The notes under the pieces were generated by a model. The model did not search any database, had not been told where the DNA came from, and was given only the letters and a program-made list of their open reading frames with translations. Shown here in pieces: positions 31,896 to 43,852 of a stretch of DNA of 64,000 nt (within the stretch, counting starts at the first letter, position 1; every line of letters begins with the position of its first letter). The DNA lies in contig CM106586.1 of NCBI GenBank assembly GCA_048013815.1, forward strand, positions 10,602,001 to 10,666,000. The letters are read 5' to 3'. A program made the translations under genes and the position numbers. Source of the DNA: Setoptus koraiensis (taxonomy: Eukaryota; Arthropoda).

Positions 31896-33863
31896 ATTGT
31901 TTGTTTTTTTTTTAAAAATTCAATAATAATAATGATAATGACAATAGTAACAATAATAATAATATTATTAGTGATAATGTATGTTACTGTAATGGATCGA
32001 TAATAATTAATGACTACATGAGAGACAATTCATGAGACACGGATACGCCGAGCTCATGGTGACTGAAGCGACTATATTTGTAGTATAGCGAAGTAGTGAG
32101 TCATGGTAGTGGCGCCCTATGTGACAAAGGGGGCTTAATATATATATATATATCTGTGACAAAGTAGGCTGTCTTGTCACACAATCGGCGCCAAATACAA
32201 TTTCAAGCAAGTTTAAATAGATAAATCAAGTTTCAGCAAATTAACGCCAGTCGCTTGACAAACAAAGCTTAATGATACAATACGATTGTTGTAAGCTTGA
32301 TGTTGTAAGCGAGCGAGCGAGCAACAATATCGCTAGATACTTACCACTCGATACTGTATTCATGTTGTGTTAAATGTGATAGTTATAGCAAATGTGTATA
32401 TAATTGTGAGTGAAATAATTGGTTGATTATTTGATTGCTAATTGCTAATTCTCGTCGTGTAGAGATTGGCGAGCGCCCAATTATAGGTAAGGCAGGCTGG
32501 CAAAGTTTTGGCGGTGACTACAAGTATATATAACTTTTGAGAAAGACATCAGGAAGTAACATTTGATCTCGTTTGTTTGTGTATTGTGTGTGTTTGCTTG
32601 ATTGTTTGATCGATTTAAAAATTACTTTGTGTATATAAAAATAAAAAATGTGTGTCAGTCTATACTTGAGTATGTTATATGGCAAAACAGTAGACTAACT
32701 AACACACTAGCGAGCTTGCCCTAACGAGCTATGTGGATGCCTGGCTGGCAGGCAGGCTGGCAGGCTGGTGGGAGAAAGAAGGCACAACATGTAGCAACAA
32801 CGATGAGAGATAAGTAATTACTAAAGATTGACCCTGTCTCCCTTGTATCTGGCATACCGATGTATCTAGCCCGATACCCTATGTATTAGGCAGCAGTAAC
32901 TGGTGAGTGTGGCGAAAAGCAAGCAAGAGCCACTTGACAAATCAGTCAAACAGTCACACTGTCAATAGTTGCCGATAATAATCTGGCTATTTTATCTAAT
33001 TAGTCATCTCTATTATTATTATTATTGCTATTACTATTATTTTGATTGTGGTGGTATTGCCTATTGTCTAATCACACATTAGTGGTGGGCACTAGACTCA
33101 AGTTAAACTCATACCATCAAGTGTCGAGCGCTGACAAGCAGCCGACGGGCCACCAATAGTCAACCACAGTCAGTCATTATTCACACATTAATCTCCTCCT
33201 CTGTGTCTCGCTCTTTTATTGTTTATTTTCATCTTATTATATATCTCTCTCTCTTTCTACGATAGTTAGCCTTGTTGTGTTAGCTAGTTTATAAGTCTTG
33301 CTGATGATTCGTCAGTGTGTATGGTCACGCCAAGCGCCTGTGTAGCTTTGCTGGCTGGCAAGACACAAAACATGTTAGTAGTGGTAGTAAATTGTTTAGT
33401 TAACACGTGCTTAACTAGTGTTCCGACCATCATTTTGTTGTTGTATATTATACAGCATTTATCATACAATTACTAATATCATCATTCGCTTGTTTGTTTG
33501 TATGTGTGATTGTGATTAAATGACAGTGGCAAAGGTGGCAAAACTGACAAATTCTAAATGCTCCAGTGACAAGCGCCTTATCTAATTCGTCGTACATTGC
33601 ATTGCACATCCTCTCTAGCTGGCCTGCATCTGGCGGCTTGTTGCTTCGAGCAATAGATAAAATTGCCATCATGATGATGGTGTGACAACAGCAACAACCC
33701 ACTAACTAACTAACCCATTGAATACAATTTGTAGCACACATATATTGTCAAATGATGATCAATTGAACTGACGGTGTGATCGGCAACTTATTTGGCCATT
33801 TGTCGACCAATTTGTGCTACCACAAATCGTCAGACAAAACAAATATTGCGGTTATAGGCAGCC

Positions 33864-33872
33864 CAACAACAA

Positions 33873-33903
<31 letters not shown>

Positions 33904-33929
33904 AACTACAACCACTACTGCTACAACAA
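33864..33929. repeat. CAA-type microsatellite
   Basis: Imperfect CAA triplet array with CAG and CTA interruptions, intergenic. Confidence 0.8.
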
Positions 33930-34212
33930 TAATTATCTGTTTGTATCTGACAATTGTCAAGTTCAATAGTACTCGTGGCGCTACTATTCAATAAGCTTAC
34001 CGCCGGCTAACATTGTAATAATAATGATAGCCGGCAGTTCGATGTACCATACCAATAAACAGCCACCACACAATGTACTCTCGCTCTCTCCAGGCCACAA
34101 TTATGTAATTACTATTGTTGGCCGACTAATGTCATATTAGTCGGTATAATATCCCAATCTCGTCATCTGACAAGTGCACCGCAGATTATCTCGTGCAGTA
34201 TTGCCTATCTCT

Positions 34213-34236
34213 AGCAGCAGCAGCAGCAGCAGCAGC
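34213..34236. repeat. (AGC)8 microsatellite
   Basis: Eight uninterrupted AGC triplets in the intergenic region. Confidence 0.85.
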
Positions 34237-35324
34237 CATTGCAATTTGCAAGCAAACAAACAAGCAAGCAGCCAGCTGATGGGATAACTAATACTATAAT
34301 ATTATTGCAACTCAATGGCTATTTGAGACCATGATGGCTAGATGCACTTTGCTTCGCGATGAACCCTAGATAATCGCCACAAGCACAATCTGACAACATT
34401 GATTGCGAGCTGGGCCACTTGCTCTCAATGGCCGACAATAAGTAGTTGATGCTACACATATACGTACGAATATAAATATAATTCGCCAACAAATGGCTGC
34501 ATAAATATGCTAGTGTGCCCCCTGCCAAGGCCACATTCCTCTCGTGCATTTGAATGGCATTTGCCAGGCCTGGCCAGACCAATTTGCATCATCAGCAGGC
34601 AACCTGATATTGTGTTTGTGTCTATTGTTTAATGGGCCTGTTACATCAGTCTCATTAGGCGCATCAACAACATAAACAACAACGACGACGACGACAACAA
34701 CAACAACAACAACTCTAACCACATTGTGGTTGACACAACCTCACAGCAAAAAAGTGCGTCCGATTGTGCTGTCGCGTTGTTTATAAAATCACCTACAATT
34801 GCAACTTGATCAATCAGTGGGACACAGTGTTTAGCTTGTGAGACTCTCTCACTGTCTCGCCGTACAAACACACACTATCAGTCAGCAACGTGAGTGTGTG
34901 TTTGTTAATCACAAAAACAATCTCGCCACAAAACCAAACGCTCGCTCTCGCTATCGCAATCAAAATAACAATCTCGACAATTTAATCACAATCACACTCG
35001 ACTCGAGCGAAAACTAATAATAATCATAATAATAAATAATGGCAAGGCGCCTGCCTGTGGTAATAGTGGTGATGATACAGCGCGGGCATGCACAAGAGTA
35101 ATGCCACAAACATGATACAATCTTATGATTTCAATTAATTCAACATCATCAACATAATCAGTGCGCGCCACTTTATGGGGACACCACTTGTACTGGCGCA
35201 CTATTTATTTAGTCGTACTCGCTAGCTCTCCCTCTTGATTTTTGTGGTTGTTGTCGGCGCGCCATTACCATTAAATACTTAAATAATATATATAATATTT
35301 TTGCTGTTGGCGTTGTTGTTGCCG

Positions 35325-35325
<1 letters not shown>

Positions 35326-35371
<46 letters not shown>

Positions 35372-35373
35372 TG
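35326..35373. repeat. (TG)n microsatellite
   Basis: About 24 dinucleotide steps with one TA interruption. It creates Cys-Val shadow frames that should not be annotated as protein. Confidence 0.9.
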
Positions 35374-36921
35374 CGTTTGCTAGTGGCTTATGGCGAGACG
35401 ATTTTGGGAAGACGATTATAGGGAGAGAATTAGACGAAGACGACGAAGAAGAACAAAACAAAGTAATTGAAATGAAATATTGTTGTTATACGTTTCCATT
35501 TGTGCTAAACATCCGCTGTAACCATGGTGACAACATGATATTTGCACTGCAACACGCCAGATACAACGCCAACAATATCGAGATGATGTTGTTGATTGTC
35601 ACGTGAATAGAAACATGACAAACATGATGAAATGATTGACTGCTTTCTCCTGTGGCCCCGCGTGGATTTAAATTGTGCCGCCGACATGACAATCACATAG
35701 ACAACAGGTGTTTTTTTACACGACTATTACTATAACTTTTATAATTTAGGTCAGCCTAAATAATAATCATAAATTCAATGAGCCAACAAGCATCGTAAAT
35801 GGACCGTTTTGTTCGCCATGATAGACTAGTCTGATGACTATAGTCGCTATAGCCATGCCTGTAAATGCATGGTCTGCATTCAATGTAAATAGCGAGCAAC
35901 AAGTGCTGTTTGCTTTGTTCACAATAATTTGTTCACAATAATTTGTTCAGTTCAGTTATATTGCCGTGTTGCAAACAACAAATAGACCAATGGACATGTG
36001 ATGATGATGATGTTGATTCTTGTTGGCGATGATGGTGGTGGCGGTTGTAGTCGTGATTGTTGTCACTACGCTTGATGACCATGGATTGTAGAAATCTGAC
36101 AAGTCCCAACAATAAGATGATCCTGCCATGTGCAACAGCTACACCAATTAATCTGTTTAATCATGTGTTAGCCGAACCGATCACATTGCAACAACTAACT
36201 AACTAACTAACAAATCTAACTAACGTAAATCCAGAATGCCAGACTAATAATGAGAATGCCAGCGTAGCAGTGTTGCAACAACAATACAAGTGACTAATAA
36301 TAATAAATAGTAATATTTAATTAATTATCAATAGTATCAGCAGATTGTAACGTTAGTCGGTTGCGTGCTCAGCCGCTCAACTGCTTAATTGCTCAATTCC
36401 GCATGACAATATCAGTGCAATCACTCACTAAGACAGCATATGCTGCTGCTGCACTCTCACCCATCATTTAAGCGTGAACATCTCATGAAAACAAAACAGC
36501 ATACAACAATAGCAACAAAATAACACTTTGCAAGACAATACATAATCGACACGTTAGAACAAAGCAATTACGTTATAACCGTTTAGATCGCAACCACGAT
36601 TAACAACACGATAAAAAGACGCTACGCATAGACGCGGATACGCGACGAGTAACAGTACAATTGCAGAGAGCAACCACGATAGCAACGATGTCTTGTCAAC
36701 AACGACGCGGCGATGATCAGTGCTGATTGTTTTTTACCATTTAATTAACTCTATAACTCTTTTAGCGCCAATTACTAATTGCTTATAATTGTCAAGTGCG
36801 CCTTACAGTGGACACTGCGGCACTCAAGATGTTGCACTTCGTTTCGGTGTCTCACCAGTCGCGTGATTCAACGTGAACGCGAGCAACAATATATCAGAGA
36901 GGATCGTCCAACAAAAACACA

Positions 36922-38217
36922 TTATCCAGACGGGTTTTCGGCGACTTTTTGCACTGGCTCAGCCGGGCCGCTGATCGGCGCCGACGCTGGCTGGGGCCCC
37001 GGCACACTGCTGGCGCTCGCAGTTTGCGGCGGCTCGGGGCCGACCGACCGGACCTGTAGCTGCTGCTGTTGTTGCTGCTGTTGTTGCTGCTGTTGTGGCT
37101 GCTGTTGTGGCTGTTGTTGCGGCTGAATTACCGGCTGGGGCTGAATCACCGGCGGGGCGCTGTAATCGGTCGCCCGCGGGGGACTCTCTTGCTGGGTTGC
37201 GGGCGCGCTGTATTCGGGCGATTTTCTGATCTCTGGCGCGGGCGCCGGCGCGACCGCCGGCGCAACTACGGCCGCGGGCGGAGCAATGGCCGCCGGCGCT
37301 GGCTGTTGTTGGTCGGTGGTGCTGTGGACACTGGTCACGGACACTTCGCGCTCGATCTCGCCCGAATGGAAGCCAGTGTAAAAGTCCGAGAAGGACACCA
37401 CGAATGAGCCGCGAAACTTTACCTTCTTCACTGGCGAATCGCTTCGATGTATGGGCGACACGTCGGTCACTCGCTCGCGAGCCACCAACAACGGGCCCAA
37501 GCTGCCCATGTTCAATATTGGCCTCACCGAGTGTCTGTGCACCTCCTCGCCGGCAGAGGTCCACGTCAATTGCAATTTAAACTTTTTCTCGTTGTTCCTA
37601 TGTGTGGCCACAGAGCAAGAGTGCATCGGTCGCGAGTCGGTGGTATGAGTAAAGTGGCCTATGCGTTGATTTGTCACCGGATCGTAGGCTTGAATCATGA
37701 AACCGCGAAAGAATTGATTCTCCAAGCGCGACCCTATAGTCACTGTATGGCGCCCCAATTAATGTGAATCGATTGGGATTGATTAATATTAACTGAATTT
37801 ATAGTTCTATCGAGGGCACCGGAAGCTCTCAGCTCGTGATTTGGTGCTGGGGCCGGTAATGCACCGGTAATGCGCCGGTAAGCGCCAACAAACTCACTTA
37901 CCTGTTATGTTTGCCTTGGAATTGTACTCGCTCGATGATTGCGTTATGTAAAATTGAGACAAAGATGCCGGTTTCGCTTGATAGAGACCGTGAATGGGCG
38001 TCAGTGAGCCGCATGCAATGAATGGCGCACCTGAACAATCAATCGTTAGTGTGTAAGAGCAGATAATCATTGGTCAGTTTAATTTTGGCCGACACTCGAC
38101 AGATTGTAGATTGTCACAAGGTGAGAGCTTACCTGTTCTCAGCGAATCTATGGTTACCGTGCTGAGACATATATAATACAGGACAATTATCGAGCCTAAA
38201 ACTAGAGAGGAATCCAT
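36922..38217 (-). CDS. Secreted Reeler-domain protein with Gln/Pro-rich tail (344 aa, three exons)
   Basis: Exons on the minus strand are 38217-38133, 38030-37902 and 37742-36922. All junctions are GT-AG and in phase 1, totalling 1035 coding bases. Exon 1 encodes a signal peptide (hydrophobic SLVLGSIIVLYYICLST). A Reeler domain follows: GAPFIACGSLTPIHG, the SEYNSKANITVTI strand, then FFRGFMIQAYDP, CSVATHRN, LTWTS and VVSFSDFYTGF. Arthropod Reeler proteins of this type are known as defense-protein/reeler family members induced by infection, but the function here is not shown. The C-terminal ~150 residues are Ala/Pro-rich, then poly-Gln (CTG/TTG on the plus strand at about 37054-37125). The last exon is visibly more GC-rich than its surroundings. 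Confidence 0.88.
37054..37125. repeat. Coding CAG/CAA array (poly-Gln)
   Basis: Mixed CTG/TTG triplets on the plus strand encode a Gln-rich run on the minus strand in the Reeler protein's tail. Confidence 0.8.
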
Positions 38218-38640
38218 TTTGATCTACTATATTTGCGCTTGCTCGTTGTTGAGATGAATTGAGTCGAAATCAATCAAACTGTGTTTGTAGAAGGGCCAAT
38301 GGAACAATTTTTGAATGACAAGTGTTGCCGCAGTCGATACGCCACGAATACATGAATGCTGAGAGGCCAGTCGGAATGATTGACCATGTTTTTTAGATTA
38401 AGCCAAACCGCCATAGAGCTTGTGGAAAATGCAGCAAGATTTTCGGTTGGCCAGGCGAGGAAACTCATCACTAATGCAATTTACATTGTCTTTGCATATT
38501 AGATTAGATGAATGCGTGTCAATTAGCTAGTTTGTCAACAACACTAGCTAATTGATTGAGCAGTAGGGCTCAACGAGTTTACTAGCATATTGCTGACTTT
38601 TGCAGCCGTTTGCCTGCTCTTATGAGAATCATATTCTAGA

Positions 38641-38678
38641 TAGGTAAGGTTCATTTCCAGCAAAACGAACCTTACCTA
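38641..38678. repeat. Perfect 12-bp inverted repeat
   Basis: TAGGTAAGGTTC (38641-38652) and its reverse complement (38667-38678) surround a 14-base loop. Intergenic, upstream of the first Reeler gene. Confidence 0.75.
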
Positions 38679-39034
38679 CCTCGTTGATTGCCTTTCTGAC
38701 TAGTTTGTGCGAAATTCCTACTGACAGGCTGATAGACACAATACATGATACATTCATTGCTCAAACAAGATAGTGCAAGATTTCGCAAGAATTATCACCG
38801 TCCGAAGCACCGTTTATCTATATATTTTGGTGTTTATATAGATGGCGAGTTAGACTTTGTTTGCTCATTGTTGTTTGTGGACTATTATCTATCTATATCT
38901 TAGAGATGGATAGATAGATTGATGATTAGTCATGAATTGATTGGTCAAACACAACTAATGAAATATTTACTTTCTGTATAGGTATATAACGCGCGATCTT
39001 TTGTTATAATAATATGAAATAACTATTATCAAAT

Positions 39035-39277
39035 ATGAAATCATCATTATCTTTCTATTGTTTGTTGCTACTCCAGCTGGGATACATAATTTGTTTTGTT
39101 GGCCTGTTTACCGTGTACAATCATCATAATCGTCAAGTTCATTTGATTCGTCACGTTTCATCAATGATGAAACCTTATCTGATTAACTATTCATCTGCTG
39201 ACCGTACATGCATTTGTCAAAGAGACATTTATCTAAGATGGGTACATATACACACATCTCGCCAAACAGCAGTTTAA
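39035..39277 (+). CDS. Candidate small secreted or membrane protein (80 aa)
   Basis: An ATG-initiated 80-codon frame lies opposite and between the two Reeler genes. It starts with a strongly hydrophobic stretch (SLSFYCLLLLQLGYIICF) that looks like a signal peptide or anchor. His-, Tyr- and Cys-containing sequence without a known domain follows. A TATATAA lies about 50 bases upstream (near 38982). No homolog was recognised. It could be chance; the hydrophobic start and upstream TATA are the only support. Confidence 0.3.
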   Translation: MKSSLSFYCLLLLQLGYIICFVGLFTVYNHHNRQVHLIRHVSSMMKPYLINYSSADRTCICQRDIYLRWVHIHTSRQTAV

Positions 39278-39687
39278 CCAAATATACATAATAAATATAG
39301 TAATTAATGATATGTTTGTATATGCTTTCCTCCATACTATCAAGTAGTGAAGATCTAATTAAGATTATTATTCAAAATCTAGCTACTTTACTAAACTAAC
39401 AACACAACATGATAGCATGCTAATGGTTGTTGTTAACCAAATGATTGTGATCAAGATAGCCAAGTCAGTTTGATTGCTAATTGCAATTATGCTACTAGAT
39501 ATAATATTGGTATTGTGTGTCAAATCATACTACAATATATAGATCATTTATTTACTTCTATGGTATAGTGTAATAATTAGCTTAAATATATATATATCTA
39601 TATGTATATAAATGGTGTGTGTGTGTTTGATGATGATACAACGATACAAAACAAAGTTACAATTTAAACAGCTGCTGTTTGTTGTAA

Positions 39688-40296
39688 TCAAGCTAAAGTA
39701 GACTTTATATTCATATAGTATTCGTCAAACTTATGAACAACTGTTGCTTTAAATGATACATTTATCTTGCCTTTCTGATCCGCCGGGGCCTCCCAAACCA
39801 ACGTGGCCGTCTTTTTGGCTTTCTTATCCGAATGGGTGACAGCCGAACAAGAGTCTATTGTTTTGAGGCCCTTACCGGCTAAAAATTTACCCACCGGTTT
39901 CTGGCTTTCCACATCGATGGCCTGGACTAACAGACCTTTGAAGGTAGTCTTAGAGGCCGATGACAGCGTCACTGGGACAGTTATATAATTGCACAAATAA
40001 TAAATGAAAAGTTAATTATAAAATTAGTTCCGCAAGAGATCGCTTTGCATGGCAATTATGTAAATCTATTAATACTTACCCTTGACTTGGTCATTGGCCT
40101 CAACCTGTTGGATGTCTTGGGTCAATTGGAAAGGCGAAGGCGATGTCTGTGGCTCAGGCCCGTGACCTGGTTTCAAATTTTTACAAGCTTGCTCTGGGGC
40201 TCCTGTTGGCAAAGCCACAACTACCATCAAGTGGAATGATACTAAAAAAGTCACTAGTACAATCACTGATCTTGTTGTTACTATGAGTGTGGACAT
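39688..40296 (-). CDS. Secreted Reeler-domain protein, short form (166 aa, two exons)
   Basis: Exon 1 is 40296-40080 and exon 2 is 39971-39688, joined in phase 1 with a GTAAGT donor and a CCCAG acceptor. Residues 1 to about 32 form a signal peptide (VLVTFLVSFHLMVVV). The Reeler domain runs to the end: ALPTGAPEQACKNLKPGHGP, SPSPFQLT, VTLSSASKTTFKGLLVQAID, VGKFLAG, IDSCSAVTHSDK, TATLVWEAP and INVSFKATVVHKFDEYY. The two Cys and the P-G-H-G turn typical of the domain are present. It lacks the Gln/Pro tail of its neighbour at 36922-38217 and may share origin with it by tandem duplication. Extracellular; an immune role is suggested only by family precedent. Confidence 0.9.
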
Positions 40297-41689
40297 TATC
40301 ACAAACAATATCTTCGTCTATCGATATCTGGTTCTTAGGTGTGTATGTGAACGTGTGACTTATTATTATTGATTCTCTTTTCCTTTAGAGAGATTACGCA
40401 ATACAAACTATTGTTGGTTCTATTAGCTGTGTATCATAATAGATTACAACAAAATTACTTCAATAAGCTATACTATATGATGTTGCTTTAATTACTATGG
40501 TCTAAAGTTTGCTTCTAACAGCTTGTTAATAGAATATGGAAACGAACCAAATTTGCATAAATGTATAATCTCTTTCTCTTGTCCGATAATGACCAACCAA
40601 AAACTGTCGCTAAGCTTACACGCTGCTAATGTTAGTCAGTTATACATCGAAACAAAACAAAAAACCACTGCTAATTCATTTCTGGCCACTAATCTCTCAC
40701 GACAAATTCTTTCTTGATCGTGAATATCACGATCGAGTCGCCAGTTGTAAGCTCAGGCCCACAATTTTTCCTAAGACGGATAAGCATGTGATAATAATCT
40801 AACGCAAGTTTATTAATCATCGCAAACACTATCAGCAGGTGCTCTGGCTATTATTTTAAGAGTGAATCAGTGCAAGTCCATCACCATCGCCATTAGAATT
40901 AAGACAAAACGAAACGGTCTATGTAACAAACAAACACTGTTCTACCTACTGTATTTGATATCGAAATGGTATCTGGTTGGTGGTGGATTAGAGCGACAAA
41001 TGGATGGATAAATAAATAATAAAAAGGCGCACACATTAATGATTGTAATTAATAATTCGATTGATAAAAAGTTTGAAGGAAAAGTCACCTGGTTTTTCTT
41101 CTTCTCATTTTGCACTCATTTGTGAAACTCCTTGACCGATGTCGTCTTCGTTGTTGGCATTGCGAAGATGTTCGCCATGTAACAACAACAAACCAACGAT
41201 TGGCCAAAAGTGGATCCACACTGCTACAAATACTACTAATATTAGAAAAAGAAAGAAAGAAAGAGATTCATGCATTAGCCAACACAGTCAAGGTAAATTA
41301 ATTATAGTATCTTCACAACGAACGATTTCTCTTTATCTCAAATCACTTTTGTTAGATCGCCCGTACACGCAATGTTGTACAGGTTTATCTTATTCTCATC
41401 CCAGGCCATACTAGTCATACATAATATTCATTCATAATGTAATTATTCCACTGCCGTTGTGAATGTTGACTCTCGTTTATTTTGATTTTAGTTAAATTAA
41501 TAGTCTTATCCACTACTGTTATAACGTCTCGTGTTATAAACATACAGACAAACGAACCAACGAATAAACAACGAGAAAACGAGTATGTAATAATAACAAC
41601 GTGCCAAGAGGGCGGAAGAATCTAACTTAATTTTGCTTTTGTCTGTTTTAATTTTGATATTTGTTGTTGATTGCGTTGGACAACAACAA
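40297..41689. other. Spacer between the Reeler cluster and MTIF2
   Basis: Leader of the short Reeler gene and 3' flank of MTIF2 (minus-strand AATAAA as TTTATT at 41476-41481). Open frames at 40523-41414 lack any feature. Nothing else seen. Confidence 0.5.
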
Positions 41690-43585
41690 CTAGTTGAATC
41701 CCTTCAAGTCCCATTTAAGTTTGGGCTTAACAAGTTTCACTTCTAAACAAGTTAGCCGATCGCCCGTCTTAAATTCTAGATCATCGTGATTCTTGAACGA
41801 TATCCCGCATTCTGTATCTCTTAATATAGTATCAACATCATTTTTGAGATGTTTCAATGTGTTTACCTCCATTCTATCTGCTATAATTTCATTATTACGA
41901 CTGATAGTGTACAGGCCATCTTTAACTAGTTTGCCCTGAGTGCATCTAGATCCAGCAACGTGAATTTTTTTCTTCTTGTCCACTGTCACGGTGAAATTTT
42001 GCAATACCATAGCTGATCCGATCTCTGTGATGTGCTCCACTAAAGGCATCTTCTCGTGTATGGTAGCTTTGAGATCGTCAAAAAGGTGATATATAACATT
42101 ATATAATCTCATTGGAACTCCCTCTTTCTTCCCTCGACTTGCCAAATCTTGACTGGCATACTTGACATTAAAGCCATAAATATATGAATTGGGAAAAATT
42201 GCCGCCATGTTAAAGTCGTTTTCATTAATTGGGCCCACACCATAATGGACAATGTTTAGTTTGACCAATTGTTTACCGCTACTATCATAAGTATCTAACA
42301 AATCTAAAATGGCCTCCAATGACCCGGCCACATCGCACTTCAGTAATAGATTGATTTCTTTGTTGAGATCCTCGTTTGGTGCGTTGTATTCCTTGGGCCT
42401 CAAGCCTCTATTTATCATGTCTACATTTCTGAATTTTACTCCCAGCTCTTTCTTAATTCTGTTTTTTTCATCAAGCTTTTCCCTGTACAACTTTCGTTGT
42501 TCGGCATTTTTTATGGCAGCCACTTCAGCATCAGTCAGGGCTTTTTCCAGTTTCTGACGTTCCTTAAATTCATTGACGGCTTTTTTCGCCTCTTTCTCAC
42601 TAGATAATTGAATCACTTTTTCGCCGGCTGCAGGTAAATCACCGTCTTTCCATCCGATGATTTGAACTGGAAAGCCGGGCCTTATTGCCTCTATATTTTG
42701 ACCCCATTCATCGAACATTGAGCGCACTTTGGCGTAATTAGTTTGCCCAGCCAAAACAATATCACCTTTCCTGAGAATACCCTGTTGTATGAGCACAGTG
42801 CACAATTTGCCCCTATGTGGATGGAGGCTAGATTCAATCACAGTTCCTTCGGCAGGACAATCGGCGAAAGCTTTCAATTCTAGTGTGTCAGCTAAGGCTA
42901 TTATATTTTCTTTGAGATCCTCTATGCCTAAATTTTTTAGTGCACTTATTTTGACTATTTGAGTATTGCCTCCGTCCAATTCGGTGATAATACCAAACTC
43001 TCTAAGGTCGTGACATACACTCTTAAGGGCACCGTCTAACGATTCTTGGTCGGAAAATTTGTCTATTTTGTTTAATGCTATTATTATTGGCTTTCCACTG
43101 TTTTGAGCGTATTTTATGGATTCCCTCGTCTGATCGAGTATTCCGTCCTCGCTGGCTATGACAAGAACTACAATGTCGGTTACATCGGCGCCCCTCTGTC
43201 GCATTGCCGCAAAGGCGGCATGGCCTGGCGTGTCCAAGAATGTGACTAGATCGTCGATGGCATCGTCCTTTTCCCTATGACAGCCAACAGTGTTGCTGGT
43301 TGATAGGGACGAGGCCAATCGCTTTAGTGCAACGGCGCTCCTCATAGATTTGTTGCGGCCAAACGACACGACAAACGCACCAATGTGTTGGGTGATACCT
43401 CCGAATTCTCCCTTGACAATCTGACTTTTGCGAAGTTGATCCAATAGGGTCGTCTTGCCATGGTCCACGTGTCCCATGATGGTGACAACCGGGGGCCTCT
43501 TTATGGTGCATAATTGTCTGGCCAAATTGGACAGGGATTTGTTAAGCGTGAGGCCGGGTGAGCGTAGAATGAGCGATGTAAGCAT
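41690..43585 (-). CDS. MTIF2: Mitochondrial translation initiation factor IF-2
   Basis: MTIF2 is a GTPase that brings fMet-tRNA to the mitochondrial small ribosomal subunit. The single-exon product is 631 aa. Residues 1-30 are Ser/Leu/Arg-rich and resemble a mitochondrial presequence. The G domain starts almost at once: [20 protein letters not shown] (G1), GGITQHIGA (G2), DTPGH (G3), ALNKIDK (G4) and SALKN (G5). Domain II ([19 protein letters not shown]), a helical linker, domain III and the C-terminal initiator-tRNA-binding domain ([11 protein letters not shown]...GLYTISRN) follow. It is about 95 residues shorter than human MTIF2, chiefly at the N-terminus. An intron in the G domain insert is not needed. 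Divergent from the BTG/Tob gene. Confidence 0.95.
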   Translation of the reverse strand: MLTSLILRSPGLTLNKSLSNLARQLCTIKRPPVVTIMGHVDHGKTTLLDQLRKSQIVKGEFGGITQHIGAFVVSFGRNKSMRSAVALKRLASSLSTSNTVGCHREKDDAIDDLVTFLDTPGHAAFAAMRQRGADVTDIVVLVIASEDGILDQTRESIKYAQNSGKPIIIALNKIDKFSDQESLDGALKSVCHDLREFGIITELDGGNTQIVKISALKNLGIEDLKENIIALADTLELKAFADCPAEGTVIESSLHPHRGKLCTVLIQQGILRKGDIVLAGQTNYAKVRSMFDEWGQNIEAIRPGFPVQIIGWKDGDLPAAGEKVIQLSSEKEAKKAVNEFKERQKLEKALTDAEVAAIKNAEQRKLYREKLDEKNRIKKELGVKFRNVDMINRGLRPKEYNAPNEDLNKEINLLLKCDVAGSLEAILDLLDTYDSSGKQLVKLNIVHYGVGPINENDFNMAAIFPNSYIYGFNVKYASQDLASRGKKEGVPMRLYNVIYHLFDDLKATIHEKMPLVEHITEIGSAMVLQNFTVTVDKKKKIHVAGSRCTQGKLVKDGLYTISRNNEIIADRMEVNTLKHLKNDVDTILRDTECGISFKNHDDLEFKTGDRLTCLEVKLVKPKLKWDLKGFN

Positions 43586-43812
43586 ATCTGCAATCGGTTG
43601 GCACCATAATTGATATAAAACAACAACAACAACAGCAACAACAAGAAAAATAGCAGGGGCAGATAAGTGTGATTATTAGACACGATTGGCCGGGGTAGAG
43701 AAGCTGGCCGCAACGCAAACAGGCAAATAGGCAGGCTGGGAGGCAGGCTGATAGTGGGACAAATAGCAGGCAGATTGGAGCAGATTAGAGAAAGCATGCT
43801 CGTTGCGAGCAG

Positions 43813-43852
<40 letters not shown>

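Larger units (their letters stand above)
31896..36921. other. Microsatellite-rich gene desert
   Basis: Five kilobases without a supportable gene. It holds AAT runs (about 31920-31970), a TA run (32139-32154) and repeated GGCAGGCTGGCA steps near 32735-32765. Further along are CAA (33864-33929), (AGC)8 (34213-34236), CAA/GAC (34675-34712) and (TG)n (35326-35373). A 16-bp tandem duplication of TTCACAATAATTTG lies near 35919-35948, and GATGAT tracts near 36001. Open frames through these are repeat artefacts. It may hold regulatory DNA or non-coding transcripts, which cannot be judged from sequence alone. Confidence 0.55.
38218..39687. other. Spacer between the two Reeler genes
   Basis: Leader of the first Reeler gene, a 12-bp inverted repeat at 38641-38678, GATA-type tracts (38885-38925), the candidate small ORF at 39035-39277, and the 3' flank of the second Reeler gene (minus-strand AATAAA as TTTATT at 39547-39552). 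Confidence 0.5.

Noticed and set aside
35301-35606. 101-codon frame with a Cys-Val run
   Set aside because: The run is the (TG)n microsatellite read as protein; no domain, and composition is otherwise random.
36959-37564. 201-codon frame antiparallel-phase to the Reeler tail
   Set aside because: Shadow of the GC-rich, CAG-rich exon; Arg/Ala-rich composition and no domain.
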